A DNA stretch of 64,000 nucleotides from Selaginella moellendorffii. Taxonomy: Eukaryota > Streptophyta > Lycopodiopsida > Selaginellales > Selaginellaceae. Where the stretch lies: the NCBI RefSeq assembly GCF_000143415.4, contig NW_003314263.1, positions 2,420,041 through 2,484,040 of the forward strand. Reading direction: 5' to 3'. Below, in pieces: positions 33,370-45,329 of the stretch (the stretch's first letter is position 1; the number at the start of each line of letters is the position of its first letter). Under the pieces are notes generated by a model that was not told the DNA's origin, made no database searches, and saw only the letters and a program-made list of their open reading frames with translations. The position numbers and the translations under genes were made by a program.

Positions 33370-35725
33370 TTGAAAGATCTTAGATTCTATCCGCAATCGC
33401 CCAGTCAATGCGCTCCTGGCGATGGGTGCTGCATATCATTCTATTCCCGCCCGGACGTGATCTCCAGGATTTGCGAAGAAGAAGCTCGTCGATCAGATGC
33501 GCGATGCTGGCGCGCAATTGATTGGGGCTTTTCCCGCTACATTTTCCCGCCCGGGTTCTTTCTTGGAGAGGACGTAGGTTTTCTGCCAAAAACTCCTGCA
33601 AAAGCTGAGGCTTCTAGGACAGCAAAAATTGCCGAGGTGAGCAATGATAGTGGAGCAGAGGATTTATATGATTCGGGAGTAGAAAGTGGAGCAATCGATG
33701 GTGGGGAAGAAGAGGTAAACAAGATCATGACTGGAGGAGGAAACGATGCCGAGGTGGAACGAACAACAGTGGTGGAGAGCTCCATTGAGACTGTCAGGAA
33801 ACATGGCGAGGCTGTTTCTAGCGCCTTAGCTGGACTTTCAATCAGAGGTAGTGCCTTGACCCACGGTAATCCCGTTAAGATGGAAGCTGGTTGTGGTTCC
33901 GTGAAAGCTGAAGCTTCGGTTTCGATCGCAGCTGGATGTGATCCTACGAAAGTAGATGGCTTGGTGAAGATGGAAGCTGGTTGTTTTACATGCAGAGAGG
34001 TGGTGGCTTCTCCAAGAGACTGAAGTTGCCGGGTACTCGACGTCCAGGGGATGCCGGATTCGTGTTGGCGAGTTCGTGTCCTTCAATTTTCCCAAGCCTG
34101 AAGTCGAAAGTAAGAAGAAATTCTTTGAGCACAAGAAGGTTCGGCCGAAAGCGAGCTCCGACATTGTAAGGTTCTTGACAAAAGCTTCAGGAGAGGTACG
34201 TTTCACTTGACTTGTTTCTTCGTTTTAATTCTAACCATTTGCTCACAGATAGGACGGCTTCCAGCCGACTGGGCCAAGTGTTTGATACCTTTGGGAAGTG
34301 CAAAATGGCACCAGAGGCTCTTTCTCTTATGAGCAGCGTAGTTCTCCATTTGAGGTAGAGTTTTCTGTGTTTACCAGAGACGTTACGTATATGATGTGCT
34401 TGCAGAGTTTATATCAACAAGTCAGAAGCCTTACGAGGAGGGGGATGAGCGCGGATTGAAGCTTCTGCAAGCTATGTTGAAGCCGTTAATGCTTCGAAGA
34501 ACAAAAGATTCAACTTATAAAGAAGGACGGTAAGCATTTTTTTTCTTTGCACCGTGCCTTGTCTTGTATTCACTCACAAGTTGGATTCACAGACCAATTC
34601 TTGTTCTCCAACCGGCTCAATGTGAAGTTATTGAATGCAAACTATCTGAGCCTGAACGTGACTTTTATGATGCCCTTTACCACAGATCTAAGGCATGAAG
34701 AACTTCTCTTTCTTTTATTTTCTCTTTTTTCTGAACACGTTTTTGCTTTTGTGATCAGGTAAAATTCGATCAGTTTGTTGAACAAGGCAAGTTCTTCGTT
34801 GAAAAAGCTGGCTAGACGTTTCTTGGACAAGAATTCCTCCCAGGTGCCTTCGACGGCGTATGTCAAAGAGGTATTCGTAAAGGAGCAAGTGCTGAGTGCC
34901 CAATTTGTTCGGAGATGCCAGAGGACGCAGTTCTTACATCGAATGTGCCGTGAGTGCCTATTTAATAGCTGGTGTACTAGCGCCGGAGGTCCCTGTCCAA
35001 TATGCGAGGTAACATTTTTTTTTTCTCGAGCTCTTTTCCATATCCATAGCTATCATGCAGGCGTTCCTGTACGAAATAGGAACTCATAACTGTACCAAGA
35101 AGTAATCGGTTTCGAATAAATGTCGAGGAGCAGTGGAAGGAGTCGTCCAAAGTCGAGGCTCTGCTGCACCACCTCCAGACGTTAAGTGAGGCCGGGTCGA
35201 AAAGAGTTGTTTTTAGTCAGTGGACAGCGTTTCTCGACTTGTTAGAGATACCATTGAAAAGGTACGAGCGTCTTTCCTTTTGGTGCTTTCTCTTTGTTTG
35301 TGTTTCTAACAATGCACTGCCAGGAAGAACTTCTGTTTCGTCCGCTTGGACGGAACACTATCGCAGCGTCAGCGAGAACAAGTGCTCAAAAACTTCAGCA
35401 ATATTCCAGCCGTGGCCGTAAGCTTTTTGTGTTGCTTACCTCCAAGAAACCACTCTATTTTGTGGACAGGTCATGCTCATGCTTTTCTCATGGTACGCGC
35501 TATAGTTTTCTTTTTTAGCCATCTCTCCGAGTCGAGAATGTGGACGATCGAGCATCGGTCAGACGATCATCGTCAAAGTAAGCGCCACTTGAAACTCTCT
35601 TTGACGTTTCTCATGTCTCTAGAGCAGGACTCGGTATGCAACAGGTCCAAGCGAGGAAGCAGCGATTGATCGCGGGGGCTCTCACAGACAAAGTGAATCG
35701 AGGAGCTCAAAATGCTATTTAGATG
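33370..35725 (+). pseudogene. RAD5-like helicase fragments, unit A
   Basis: Pieces occur in gene order: an acidic N-terminal exon (33580-34020), a HIRAN-region exon ending ASDIVRFLTKASGE and continuing after a short intron with IGRLPADWAKCLIP, then VYINKS fused to EGDERGLKLLQA, then LMLRR, VKFDQFVEQG, a partial RING (CRECLFNSW, GGPCPIC), and the helicase C-terminal region (FSQWTAFLDLL, VRLDGTLSQRQRE, VQARKQR). RAD5/SMARCA3 proteins remodel DNA and ubiquitinate PCNA in damage tolerance. The ATP-binding half between VYINKS and EGDERG is absent, and frames shift repeatedly, so no enzyme can be made. This is the least deleted of the three units: it alone keeps the VKFDQF and RING part (34535-35046). 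Confidence 0.85.
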
Positions 35726-35825
35726 AGAAAAACTGGAGTCCTTAGCATTTTTTTAACTTATATAGTTAAAGAGGGGAATATGCTTCTAGCATCGGCGCGT
35801 ATATTCTTCGGATAGTTTTTCCGCC

Positions 35826-37640
35826 TTGACTGCCACTACTCAGGCCGAGGATGAACTGGGCGTGGATGTGTCGTCTCCCAGCGGCGATTTGCTACTCCAT
35901 TTTCTCAAGAGCGGTGGGGGTGACGAGCAGCTGAGGAGCAGTAGCAGCTACAGGACCCAGCAGTCGCAGCTCACCGTCCCTGCCACAGCTTTGCTCCTTC
36001 TGGAGGACCTGGAGGAGGAGGAGAAGGTCCTGCACGACCACTCTACGTCCCAGCAATAAGATTTGGTGGGTGGTCACCTCACTTCCAGCAGCACCAAGAC
36101 CCACTTTTCCCTTCGGATCCATTCTTGACTCCGTCGGACCACTGATTTCTACGCTCGTTTGCTCCTCTTCCAGTCGAGAGACCGTTCCATCCGCCAGTGC
36201 CGTATCCTTTTCCAAATGCTCCGACTTTCCAGCCTGCTGATAATGTGGTTCATCCGCCGCATTCCTCTGGGGAGCTTAAAGCTCGTCCTGCCCTTCACTT
36301 CGAGTCTCCGGTGCTTGGACCCAGCGCAGCAGAGACCTCGGACTCCAAACGCGCCCCAGAGCAGCCGAGGAGATCGGTTACACCTGCGAAGGATGACAAG
36401 CAACAATTCCACGGCAATGGTTCCGAGCTCCTTCAATTGTTACAGGGTGGTCCTGGTCGTGTGAAGCCCACAGCCTCCACAAAGGTGGATGCTACACAGG
36501 ACAGTGGGGATTCTGGAGAGCCATCAAAGAAAGGAAGTCCATCTGCTGTTCACGGCCCATGTCGTTTCTCCTCCGAATGACCTCCTTGGACGTTTGTGGC
36601 CTGCTCTTCCGTCGTCAAGCCACACTTTGTTTGGCGGAGAAAGCGAACGCAAGACGTCAGCCCGGAGCTTTGGCGTTGAAGTGAACGATATGTCCCGGGA
36701 AGTCGATGGAGGTGGAGCTGCTGGTTTCGCACTTTTGAAGCGAAGGGGATCGGAGCCTGCCGCCTCGCACCACCTTTAAACGACTTCGACTATAACGACT
36801 CTAAGACAAATGATAAGCCGAGGACAAACTCAGCATCCGGAAGACTACAGGACTATCGTGGGAGATACGTAAATGGAGAGGCCGAATTTGAGCCCGGAGG
36901 CGATGACTTTAGAGGCTGACTCAAAGGCAGCATTTCCAGCGGAGAAAAAACCGGACTACAAGGTTCCAAAGGCACGGTCTTTGGCATCTCAACTTGGCAT
37001 CTCAACTTGAACGTCCAGGCTTGCCATCGGGAAGTACGCAGAACTCTTCCGTTGGTGCGGCTTTTGAGGAGTCCAAACAGAGGCTCCATAATCTAGATGC
37101 TTTGGAAGGAGAAGGCGTGACGACCTCTCTAGATCTCGAGGAGCTACAAATTGACGGTCACCGTCGTCAGGGTAAAGCTCCACAGTTTTACAAGGTTTGT
37201 GCTTGCTTTTTTTCTTTCTTTATTTCCATGTGTTTGTATCTCTGGTTGCAGCCGAAGGAGAACCGTTTCAGGGAGTCCAGACACGTCATTCCCATGCACA
37301 GACGTGATCTTCTTTACCGACTGGATCTGCAGAATTTCACTCGTGAGCTTTTCTGCCTCTACGACGAGCTTTTCTGCCTCTACGACGAACCGAAGAAGGG
37401 GAGGTCCGGAGAAGGAAGTCGAAGCTTGAGTCCCTTTTCGAGAGAGAGCTCCCGGGAACACGGCTCTTTCTTTGCGGATCGTGTGTTAATGCTTTTGGAG
37501 TTTGTAACAGTGACATCGATGTTTGCCTCTCCGTTGATCAGGAAGAACAGAACAAGATCGAGCTGCTTGTTCAAATGGCAACTATCCTCGAGTCAGATGC
37601 CATGTTAAACGTACAGGAGGCGTACGACTCAACGTGACTC
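35826..37640 (+). pseudogene. URT1-like RNA uridylyltransferase 5' part, unit A
   Basis: The disordered N-terminal region is recognisable (SGDLLLHFLKSGG, PYPFPNAPTFQP, ELLQLLQGGP, NDLLGRLWPALP). The start of the catalytic domain follows an intron at about 37195-37250 (ending TTGCAG): PKENRFRES, HRRDLLYRLD. The nucleotidyltransferase signature FGxCxxxxGxxNSDIDVCL is present but out of frame. URT1 adds uridines to deadenylated mRNA and so limits decay intermediates. Several stops interrupt it (36058, 36779), the RGG-rich segment present in units B and C is deleted, and a short repeat (LFCLYDE twice) is inserted. It ends at the Rab7 junction. Confidence 0.75.
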
Positions 37641-37683
37641 ATGGTACCCATAGTTTCTTATCCGAATTTTTAGCCATCCTCGG

Positions 37684-38041
37684 AGAAAACTTTCCTTTCA
37701 TTGTTCTTGGCAACAAGGTCGATGTCGATGGAGGGAACAGTAGAGTGGTGAGCTCTTTTGTTTCATCTCTCGCCTCACTTTAAAGCTTGTGTGTTTAGGT
37801 TTCCGAGGAGAAAGCCAAGGTCTGGTGTGCTTCCAAGGGAAACATTCCATACTTTGAGGCGTCTGCCAAGGAAGACTACAACGTGGAGGCTGCGTTTCAA
37901 TGCATTGCCAAGAATGCCTTGAGGAGCGAACCCAAGGAACACTTGTAAGTTTTGCTTGTTTCTTCTTGTGATGTTTCAATCTCACATTTAACTTCTGGCA
38001 GCTATCTTCCAGAGACGATCGACATTACAAATAACAATTGA
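37684..38041 (+). pseudogene. Rab7 GTPase 3' fragment, unit A
   Basis: Three exons are intact in frame: 37684-37747, 37799-37944 and 38002-38041. They encode [13 protein letters not shown] (G4 box NKxD), [18 protein letters not shown] (G5 box SAK) and YLPETIDI. Rab7 controls fusion at late endosomes and the vacuole. The nucleotide-binding N-terminal half (G1-G3) is absent and the end lacks the C-terminal cysteines for prenylation. The exons follow the URT1-like piece without any Rab7 promoter, so this is a captured fragment. Confidence 0.88.
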
Positions 38042-38590
38042 TCTACTACTACTGTCCCTCTATCGATAAGTGTTTTCGCTTTCAATTTATATGGTTTTTT
38101 TCTTTCTTTTTCTTGTCACTCTCTCCTTTCGCTCGTTGGCCTTGGATTTTTTAACTTCTCAAATACGTTTTTTTTTTTTTGCTACGAAATAATTTTTCTT
38201 CTTCGATCTTGTATCTAGTTACTACTAGTAGTGCGCAAATTGTTGTGTTTGTGTATTATTAAATTTTCTTCGTTTCTAATGGATTGCTAGTTGACGAGAA
38301 TGTGTCACAACATGCCTAGTTTTTCTCGATTCCACAAGTCTGGGTTGCAAATAAGCAAAGGCTGTGATTGACACTGCATCACAAGAGTTTCCAATCCTTG
38401 GCAGCGATGCAACTTCGAAGCTGTGCAACCCTTTCATTGTCTTATTCAGCCGCCAATTTCATTATCCAAAAGTATGGGGAATGTGGCGATGTGGATGGCT
38501 TCCACAAACCAAAGCAATCAGGATCGAGAGAGATCGCTACATTGATCTCGAAAAGTGCATATTCTTAATATTCCTATGTTTTCCATATTT
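38042..38590 (+). other. Rab7 3' flank and PPR relic
   Basis: After the Rab7 stop come about 175 bases of likely former 3' UTR, then spacer that matches 12485-12640, then a PPR relic (38380-38525; ANFIIQKYGECGDVDG). The NLR copy 2 3' region begins at about 38595. Confidence 0.6.
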
Positions 38591-38765
38591 TACCATTTAC
38601 TCTGTACACCAAAACCACGAGAGTAAAGTAATATCCCGAGAATACGATTTGTAAGAAAAAAAGAAACTGTTTCTTCTCCAAACGCTGCTGACGCTGTGAA
38701 ATCTCTGTTTTCGTTTTTTGATGTCCTGCTTGTGATGCAAAATAGTGTAGCATTTGCGCAGATCT

Positions 38766-41700
38766 TCAAGAACCCAATCGATGTCCACTGAAGGAGCAAG
38801 GTTTGAAAGTGTCGATGTGGAGATCCGGCCGTTCCACAAGCCAAGGTGGAACTTTCGTACCTTTTGGGCACCATAGGGATTCGAGCCTTGGAAATAAGCC
38901 AAGGCCGTGATTGTCTGAACTCAATTGGGGCCACACTACATCATCATGACCAAAGAGCACAAGTTCCTCCAATCCTGGAAGGGATGCAATGGATGATGGA
39001 ATATTTTCGTTCCTATCCAAGGTTACTTTTGTTAGAGCAGTCATCTGGTCTGTTGGCTCAAAGAAATCATTGGGGGAGCTGCTTAATAATAGCCTCCCTC
39101 GCGAATAATTCGACCTGTTTCACCTTCAGCTGTGATCTTTCGGTTGGCATCAAGAGTCTCCTCATGTAACCTTCTACTCTCAGTTCATCAAGGTCTTTGG
39201 GGAGTTGTGTCACAAAGAGAGGCAAATGCTCCCATGTATTATCAGGAGCCAGATAGAATCTTAACCTCTTCAGGTTTGGAAGACTTGCTGCCAAATCGTC
39301 CTTGAACTCGGACTGTGCAATGTGTAGATTTTGAAGGCCCAGAACTTCAAGGCATGGGAACAATCCATCCAGACTGAAGAACTGGATGCCACTGCAGTCT
39401 ATGTGAAGTACTTGTAGCCGTTGAAAGCCCTTTAGCCAAGACAGGTCTTTCATTGTCCCATTGTTTTCACCGTCTTGTACCCCGTCAATCGAAAAGTGCT
39501 GAAGCTGTTTGGAATTCTTAAACATTCGCTTCAAGTCAAGTTTGATAGTCGATTGCACGCTAATGTCACATAGTCTTAGATTGACAAGTTGCCACGGGCC
39601 GGTGAAATCACCAAAGTCCATGCTCTTTGCACACAACACCAGTGTCTCAATGTCCTCTAGTGCACCAAGGCTGTGCGGTATTTTTATTGTTGCATCGTGG
39701 AGGTGTAGGTCTAAATGTCTTAGCTTGTGTAGGCTTGAAATTCCACTCAGATCCACAGCTAACTCATTGGAAAGAAGCTCCACACGTTCAAGGCATGGGA
39801 ACGATCCATCCAGACTGAAGAACTGGATACCACTGTAGTCTAGGTGAAGTTCTCGTAGCCGTTGAAAGCCCTTTAGCCAAGACAGGTCTTTCATTGTCTC
39901 ATTGTTTGTGATCCTTAAAAATTGTAGCTGTGGCCATTCGAGGCTATCGGCATTGTTTTCACCGTCTTGTACCCTGTCAATGGTAAAGTCCTCAAGCTGT
40001 TTCGAATTCTTAAACATTCGCTTCCAGTCAAGTTTAATAGTCGATTCCACCGTAATGTTACATCGTCTTAGATTGACAAGTTGCCACAGGCCGGTGAAAT
40101 CGGCAAAGTCCATGCTCTTTGCCCGCAACTCCAGTGTCTCAATGTCCTCTAGTGCACCAAGGCTTTGAGGTATTTTTATTGTTGCATTGTGGAGGTTTAC
40201 CTTTAAATGTCTTAGCTTGTGTAGGCCACTCAAATCCACAGCTAACTCCTTATAGGAATGAAGGTCCAGCTCTTCCAAGTTGAATAATTGGGGCAGTAAT
40301 GCAAAGTTGAATTTTGTGATGTCATTGTATTTCAAAACCTTCAGTGATGTCAAGCTGAAGAGCCCATCTGGCAATTGAGGCACACCTGAATCTCGAAGGT
40401 CAAGCACTTGAAGGTTTCTCAGCTTGGATATGCTCTCTGGAATAAAACGGACCCAATTTCTATACAAGCTCAATACCTTGACATTTTGGATGTGATCTAT
40501 AATAAGACTGACATCCACTCTAGAATGACATCCATCGAGAAGCAAGACATCTCGCACATGAATGTCAGACAAAAGGCTCCTTGTAACATTCTTTTGAATG
40601 AATGAAACTTTAGAAAATGTTGGAGAAATCCCAGGTGGACAATCATAGCCAAACAGACATCCCTTCTCGTGCTCTTCCTGGGGTGGGTACTTCCCTTTCA
40701 AGATTCTTATGCACAGCTTGCGTACCATATCGTGCACAGTTACATACTTTTCCCGAAGTATACTAGTTGTCTTCACTAGGCATCTTCGTTCCAGTTCACT
40801 AACAATCTGCAGAGGCGAGAGTTCTGACCCAACCGCTATCCAACATTTTCTCAGATCATCAAACTCGATTCGCCGATCTTCTGGAAACGCAGCCACATAG
40901 AGAAAGCACTCTTGCAGCTTTTCATCCTTATTAAAGCGTCCCAGCTCGTCATAGCTAAACTTCAAGCGCTGGAACATCCGCTTCTCAATGTCCCCGTCAT
41001 TCAACAAATGCATCTTCTGATAGCGTTCTTTCCACACCTGTGGCCCCTCATTCCTGTAGACAGCCATGGCACTGCCAATCACTTCAAGAGCTAAAGGGAG
41101 CCCCTCACATTTGCTAGCTATTCTCTCGGCAACTTTCACAATGTCCGGATCACTAGGTAGTGAATCATAAAAGGCAAACTTCCAAAACATCTTTTTGCTC
41201 TCGGCCTCTGATAGCTCATGCACAGGAAATGCCTTTGCACCCAGCATGCTCAAAATGCCTTCCTTTCTGGTTGTTACCAGCACCCGGCTGTAAGAGGACG
41301 GCCCTGCTATAAAATCCAGTCCCTTGGCCCAGCTCATGTCCCACACATCATCCAGTATCAGCAAGACACAAATTCCACGAGCAACATTTTGTGCCAAGTG
41401 CTGCACATGCTCAAGGGTGCCTGCATTTTGGGCCCTCTCTTTCATGCCGCCCCATTCAAGAGTGTTGAGGAGCTGGGCCCTGAGATCGTCCTCCGATGCA
41501 TCTTTCTTGACAGTGATCCACACAATGTTGTCATGGAAATGCTGCCGGACCCTCTCGTCATTGTGCACGAAGCTTGCAAGGGTGGTCTTGCCACACCCTC
41601 CCATTCCCAGGAGTCCAAACCATTTCCCCGGGGCTTGTGGATCCAGGAGGGCATTCACCACCTCATCCAGCTGCTCCCCATGGCGGCCAAACATGTCGCT

Positions 41701-42245
41701 GGGCTCGGGACCACCACGCCGTACATAGTTTACGAGACCTCTGTCTTGTGGACAACTCCGTACGGAAAAGCTGGTGCTCGGCTGTATCACTCTCAACTCT
41801 TCTCGCTCGTACCTTTCAATCTGCGGGAGGAGATCGTCCTCGCAAGTGCGTACCAGCTCCGAAATCGCGCCAGATCGCTTCTCCCTGCGCGACAGATCCA
41901 TCTTTTAGCTCCATTGCTTCAAACATGAATTCGAATAAGCCTTACTGTGATCCAAGCAGCGCTTGCGCCTTCTTAGTCCATTCAGTCAGTTCAGTCAGCC
42001 ACGCCTCAGCCTCACCAGAGTAGCGGAAGTCTGGATTCCTGTGCTTGGGAGCATTAAACTTGTCAAGCGTGGCCTGGATTCTGGATGCCCTCTTCTTTAG
42101 CTCCTCAACGTGGACATTCAGCTCATGCTCGTGACCTTGGATCTGCGACAGGAGATCGTCATAGGCACTTAAGGACTTCGCGATCTCGTCACTCCGCTTG
42201 TACCTATAGGAAGTGGAGAAGTTCAACCAGCTGCCTGCTATTTCT

Positions 42246-42282
<37 letters not shown>

Positions 42283-42581
42283 ATAAAATGCTACTGTACC
42301 GACCGCTTTATGGGGCTCCAGATCCTGTTGTCGCGTGATCCCAAGAGTGCTTGTGCCTTGGTGTTCCATTCCCTGACACGCTCCAAGCATTCCTCGGCCG
42401 CTTCAGAGAACGTGAAGCCAGAATTCTGCTGCTTGTGATCGCTGAAAGCGTTGATCTTGGCCTGGATGTGGTGCGCCTTGTTCTCCAGCGTGTCAATGTT
42501 GGCATTGCAGTCCCATATCTTCTTAGCAGGGCCCAGAGCCAAGCCACACAAGGCGCCTGCCAAGGAGCCCACAACCTCCAT
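38766..42581 (-). pseudogene. NLR copy 2 (CC-NB-ARC-LRR), one-base frameshift
   Basis: Proposed exons are complement(42304..42581), (41946..42230) and (39067..41884), with the last LRR part at 38766-39044 in another frame. All NB-ARC motifs are present, including CEGLPLALEVIG, LLILDDVW, CFLYVAAF and VHD. The LRR region has two blocks (anchors at 39743 and 40226, 483 bp apart). The only lesion I see is one extra C in a run of five (39070-39075; four in the other copies). It shifts the frame after KQLPQ and removes about 93 codons, giving a protein truncated near the LRR end. If the extra base is a sequencing error the gene is intact. Confidence 0.88.
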
Positions 42582-42906
42582 GCCTGTAAACCTACAAGTA
42601 AAGGTTCCCAGAAAGAAGCGCAATATTAACTCTTGACCTTGTAGATCGGACTTTTTTCACAGCTGTGACTCACTCACTCTAAGAGATTCACAGTGAGCAC
42701 CGCAACGATCGCTACATCGCTTGAGAAACACCTCTATTTGTACAAACAGACAAACGTGGAGCACGTAAAGTCTTTGGCCTAAAACGGGCATCTTAAAGAT
42801 GCGACACGTCGTCTTTTCTCTTGTACGGCGTTGATCCAGGCGTACGGAAATAGAGGGCTCCTCTGCCTATCTTTGATGGGATCCGGGCGATCTTGTCACC
42901 GACGTC
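42582..42906. promoter_or_regulatory. Head-to-head region between NLR copy 2 and RAD5 unit B
   Basis: These 325 bases separate the NLR start (minus) from the RAD5-like fragment (plus). The same arrangement of 356 bases stands at 51723-52078. I saw no clear TATA box on either side. If transcribed, the two units would share a promoter region derived from the RAD5-like gene. Confidence 0.5.
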
Positions 42907-45215
42907 TTGAAAGATCTTAGATTCTATCCGCAATCGCCCAGTCAATGCGATCCTGGCGATGGGTGCTCCATATCATTCTATTCCCGCCCGGACGTGATCT
43001 CCAGGATTTGCGAAGAAGAAGGTCGTCGATCAGATGCGCGATGCTGGCGCGCAATTGATTGGGGCTTCCCGCTACATTTTCCCGCGCTATCGTCTCTACT
43101 TCTCCATTCTAGGGTTCTTTCTTGGAGGCGACGTAGGTTTTCTATTGCCCGCGTGGTCGAGGAGACGGCGCTGGGGGGCGGCCTTGATCGGCGTTCTGGA
43201 GCTGCACAGGTAATGGGGCTCGACACTCCGGGTTTTAGAAATAGGAAGAGGCTCCAGCTTAAGGCTCCGACGAGCAGTGCCAAGGCGAGGAGCCCCAGCC
43301 AGCGTTGGTAAATCGTGGACGACAGGGAGCTCTAGATCTACGGTGACAACAAAGGCCCCTACGGCAAAATGTTCCATCGGCAGTGGATCGCCAAAAACTC
43401 CCGCAAAAGCTGAGGCTTCTAGGACAGCAAAAATTGCCGAGGTGATTGTTGATAGTGGAGCAGAGGATTTAGATGATTCGGGAGTAGAAAGTGGAGCAAT
43501 CGATGGTGGGGAAGAAGAGGTAAACAAGATTAAGACTGGAGGAGGAAACGATGCCGAGGTGGAAAGAACAACAGTGGTCGAGAGCTCCATTGAGACTGTC
43601 TGGAAACATGGCGAGGCTGTTTCTAGCGCCTTAGCTGGACTTTCAATCAGAGGTAGTGCCTTGACCCACGGTAATCCCGTTAAGATGGAAGCTGGTTGTG
43701 GTTCCGTGAAAGCTGAAGCGTCGGTTTCGATCGCAGCTGGATGTGATCCTATGAAAGTAGATGGGTTGGTGAAGATGGAAGCTGGTTTTGAGTCTGCAAG
43801 AGTCGAAGCTCCGGTTGGCTCGGTGAAGATGGAACCTGGTTATGATACTGTGAAAGTTGAAACTCCATTCAGGGGTGGTAAAGCTGCCCATTTGTCTGAA
43901 GCGAAGGTGGTTCCAATAGAAAATGACACGGCTAAAGCTGCAGAGAAGCAACCAGTTGTTTTAGATGCAGAGAGGTGGTGGCTTCTCCAAGGGACTGAAG
44001 CTGCCGGGGACTCGACGTCCAGGGGATGCCGGATTCGTGTTGGCGAGTTCGTGTCCTTCAATTTTCCCAAGCCTGAAGCCGAAAGTAAGAAGAAGTTCTT
44101 TGAGCACAAGAAGGTTCGGCCGAAAGCGAGCTCCGACATTGTAAGGTTCTTGACAAAAGCTTCAGGAGAGGTACGTTTCACTTGACTTGTTTCTTCGTTT
44201 TAATTCTAACCATTTGCTCACAGATAGGACGGCTTCCAGCCGACTGGGCCAAGTGTTTGATACCTTTGGGAAGTGCAAAATGGCACCAGAGGCTCTTTCT
44301 CTTATGAGCAGCGTAGTTCTCCATTTGAGGTTGAGTTTTCTGTGTTTACCAGAGACGTTACGTATATGATGTGCTTGCAGAGTTTATATCAACAAGTCAG
44401 AAGCCTTACGAGGAGGGGGATGAGCGCGGATTGAAGCTTCTGCAAGCTATCTTGAAGCCGTTAATGCTTCGAAGAATAAAAGATTCAACTGATAAAGAAG
44501 GAAGGTAAGCTATCATGCAGGCGTTCCTGTACGAAATAGGAACTCATAACTGTACCAACAAGTAATCGGTTTCGAATAAATGTCGAGGAGCAGTGGAAGG
44601 AGTCGTCCAAAGTCGAGGCTCTGCTGCACCACCTCCAGACGTTAAGTGAGGCCGGGTCGAAAAGCGTTGATTTTAGTCAGTGGACAGCGTTTCTCGACTT
44701 GTTAGAGATACCATTGAAAAGGTATGAGCGTCTTTCCTTTTGGTGCTTTCTCTTTGTTTGTGTTTCTAACAATGCACTGCCAGGAAGACCTTCTGTTTCG
44801 TCCGCTTGGACGGAACACTATCGCAGCGTCAGCGAGAACAAGTGCTCAAAAACTTCAGCAATATTCCAGCCGTGGCCGTAAGCTTTTTGTGTTGCTTACC
44901 TCCAAGAAACCACTCTATTTTGTGGACAGGTCATGCTCTCATGCTTTTCTCATGGTACGCGCTATAGTTTTCTTTTTTAGCCATCTTCCGAGTCGAGAAT
45001 GTGGACGATCGAGCATCGGTCAGACGAAGAACGTATCGATCAAGCGATTCATCGTCAAAGTAAGCGCCACTTGAAACTCTCTTTGACGTTTCTCATGTCT
45101 CTAGAGGAGGAGAGAGTGCAACAGGTCCAAGCGAGGAAGCAGCGATTGATCGGGGGCTCTCACAGACGAAGAGGTGCGAAGCGCTCGAATCGCGGAGCTC
45201 AAAATGCTATTTAGA
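42907..45215 (+). pseudogene. RAD5-like helicase fragments, unit B
   Basis: It has the same pieces as unit A. The N-terminal exon is the best preserved of all: an open frame of 302 codons (43277-44185) runs from an acidic stretch through five copies of a VKxE motif to RWWLLQGTE, GEFVSFNFPKPE and IVRFLTKASGE. Downstream pieces (IGRLPADW, EGDERGLKLLQAILKP, FSQWTAFLDLL, VRLDGTLSQRQRE, IGQTKNVSIKRFIVK) are in several frames. The VKFDQF and RING region kept in unit A is deleted: AGGAAGGTAAG joins CTATCATGCAGG. This deletion is shared with unit C. Confidence 0.85.
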
Positions 45216-45329
45216 TGAGAAAAACTGGAGTCCTTCGCAGTTTTTTTAACTTATTATATCAGTATACATAGTTAAAGAGGGGAATATGCTTCTAGCATCG
45301 GCGCGTATATTCTTCGGATAGTTTACTGA

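Noticed and set aside
35892-36215. Minus-strand frame of 107 codons, also at 45821-46147 and 54706-55032
   Set aside because: It is the complement of the low-complexity URT1-like N-terminal region; no start or splice context and no family resemblance.
38195-38245. ACTACTAGTAGT palindrome with CTAG as a Helitron 3' end
   Set aside because: No 16-20 base hairpin precedes it, and the same sequence occurs in spacer at 12493 outside any unit end. Not enough for a Helitron call.
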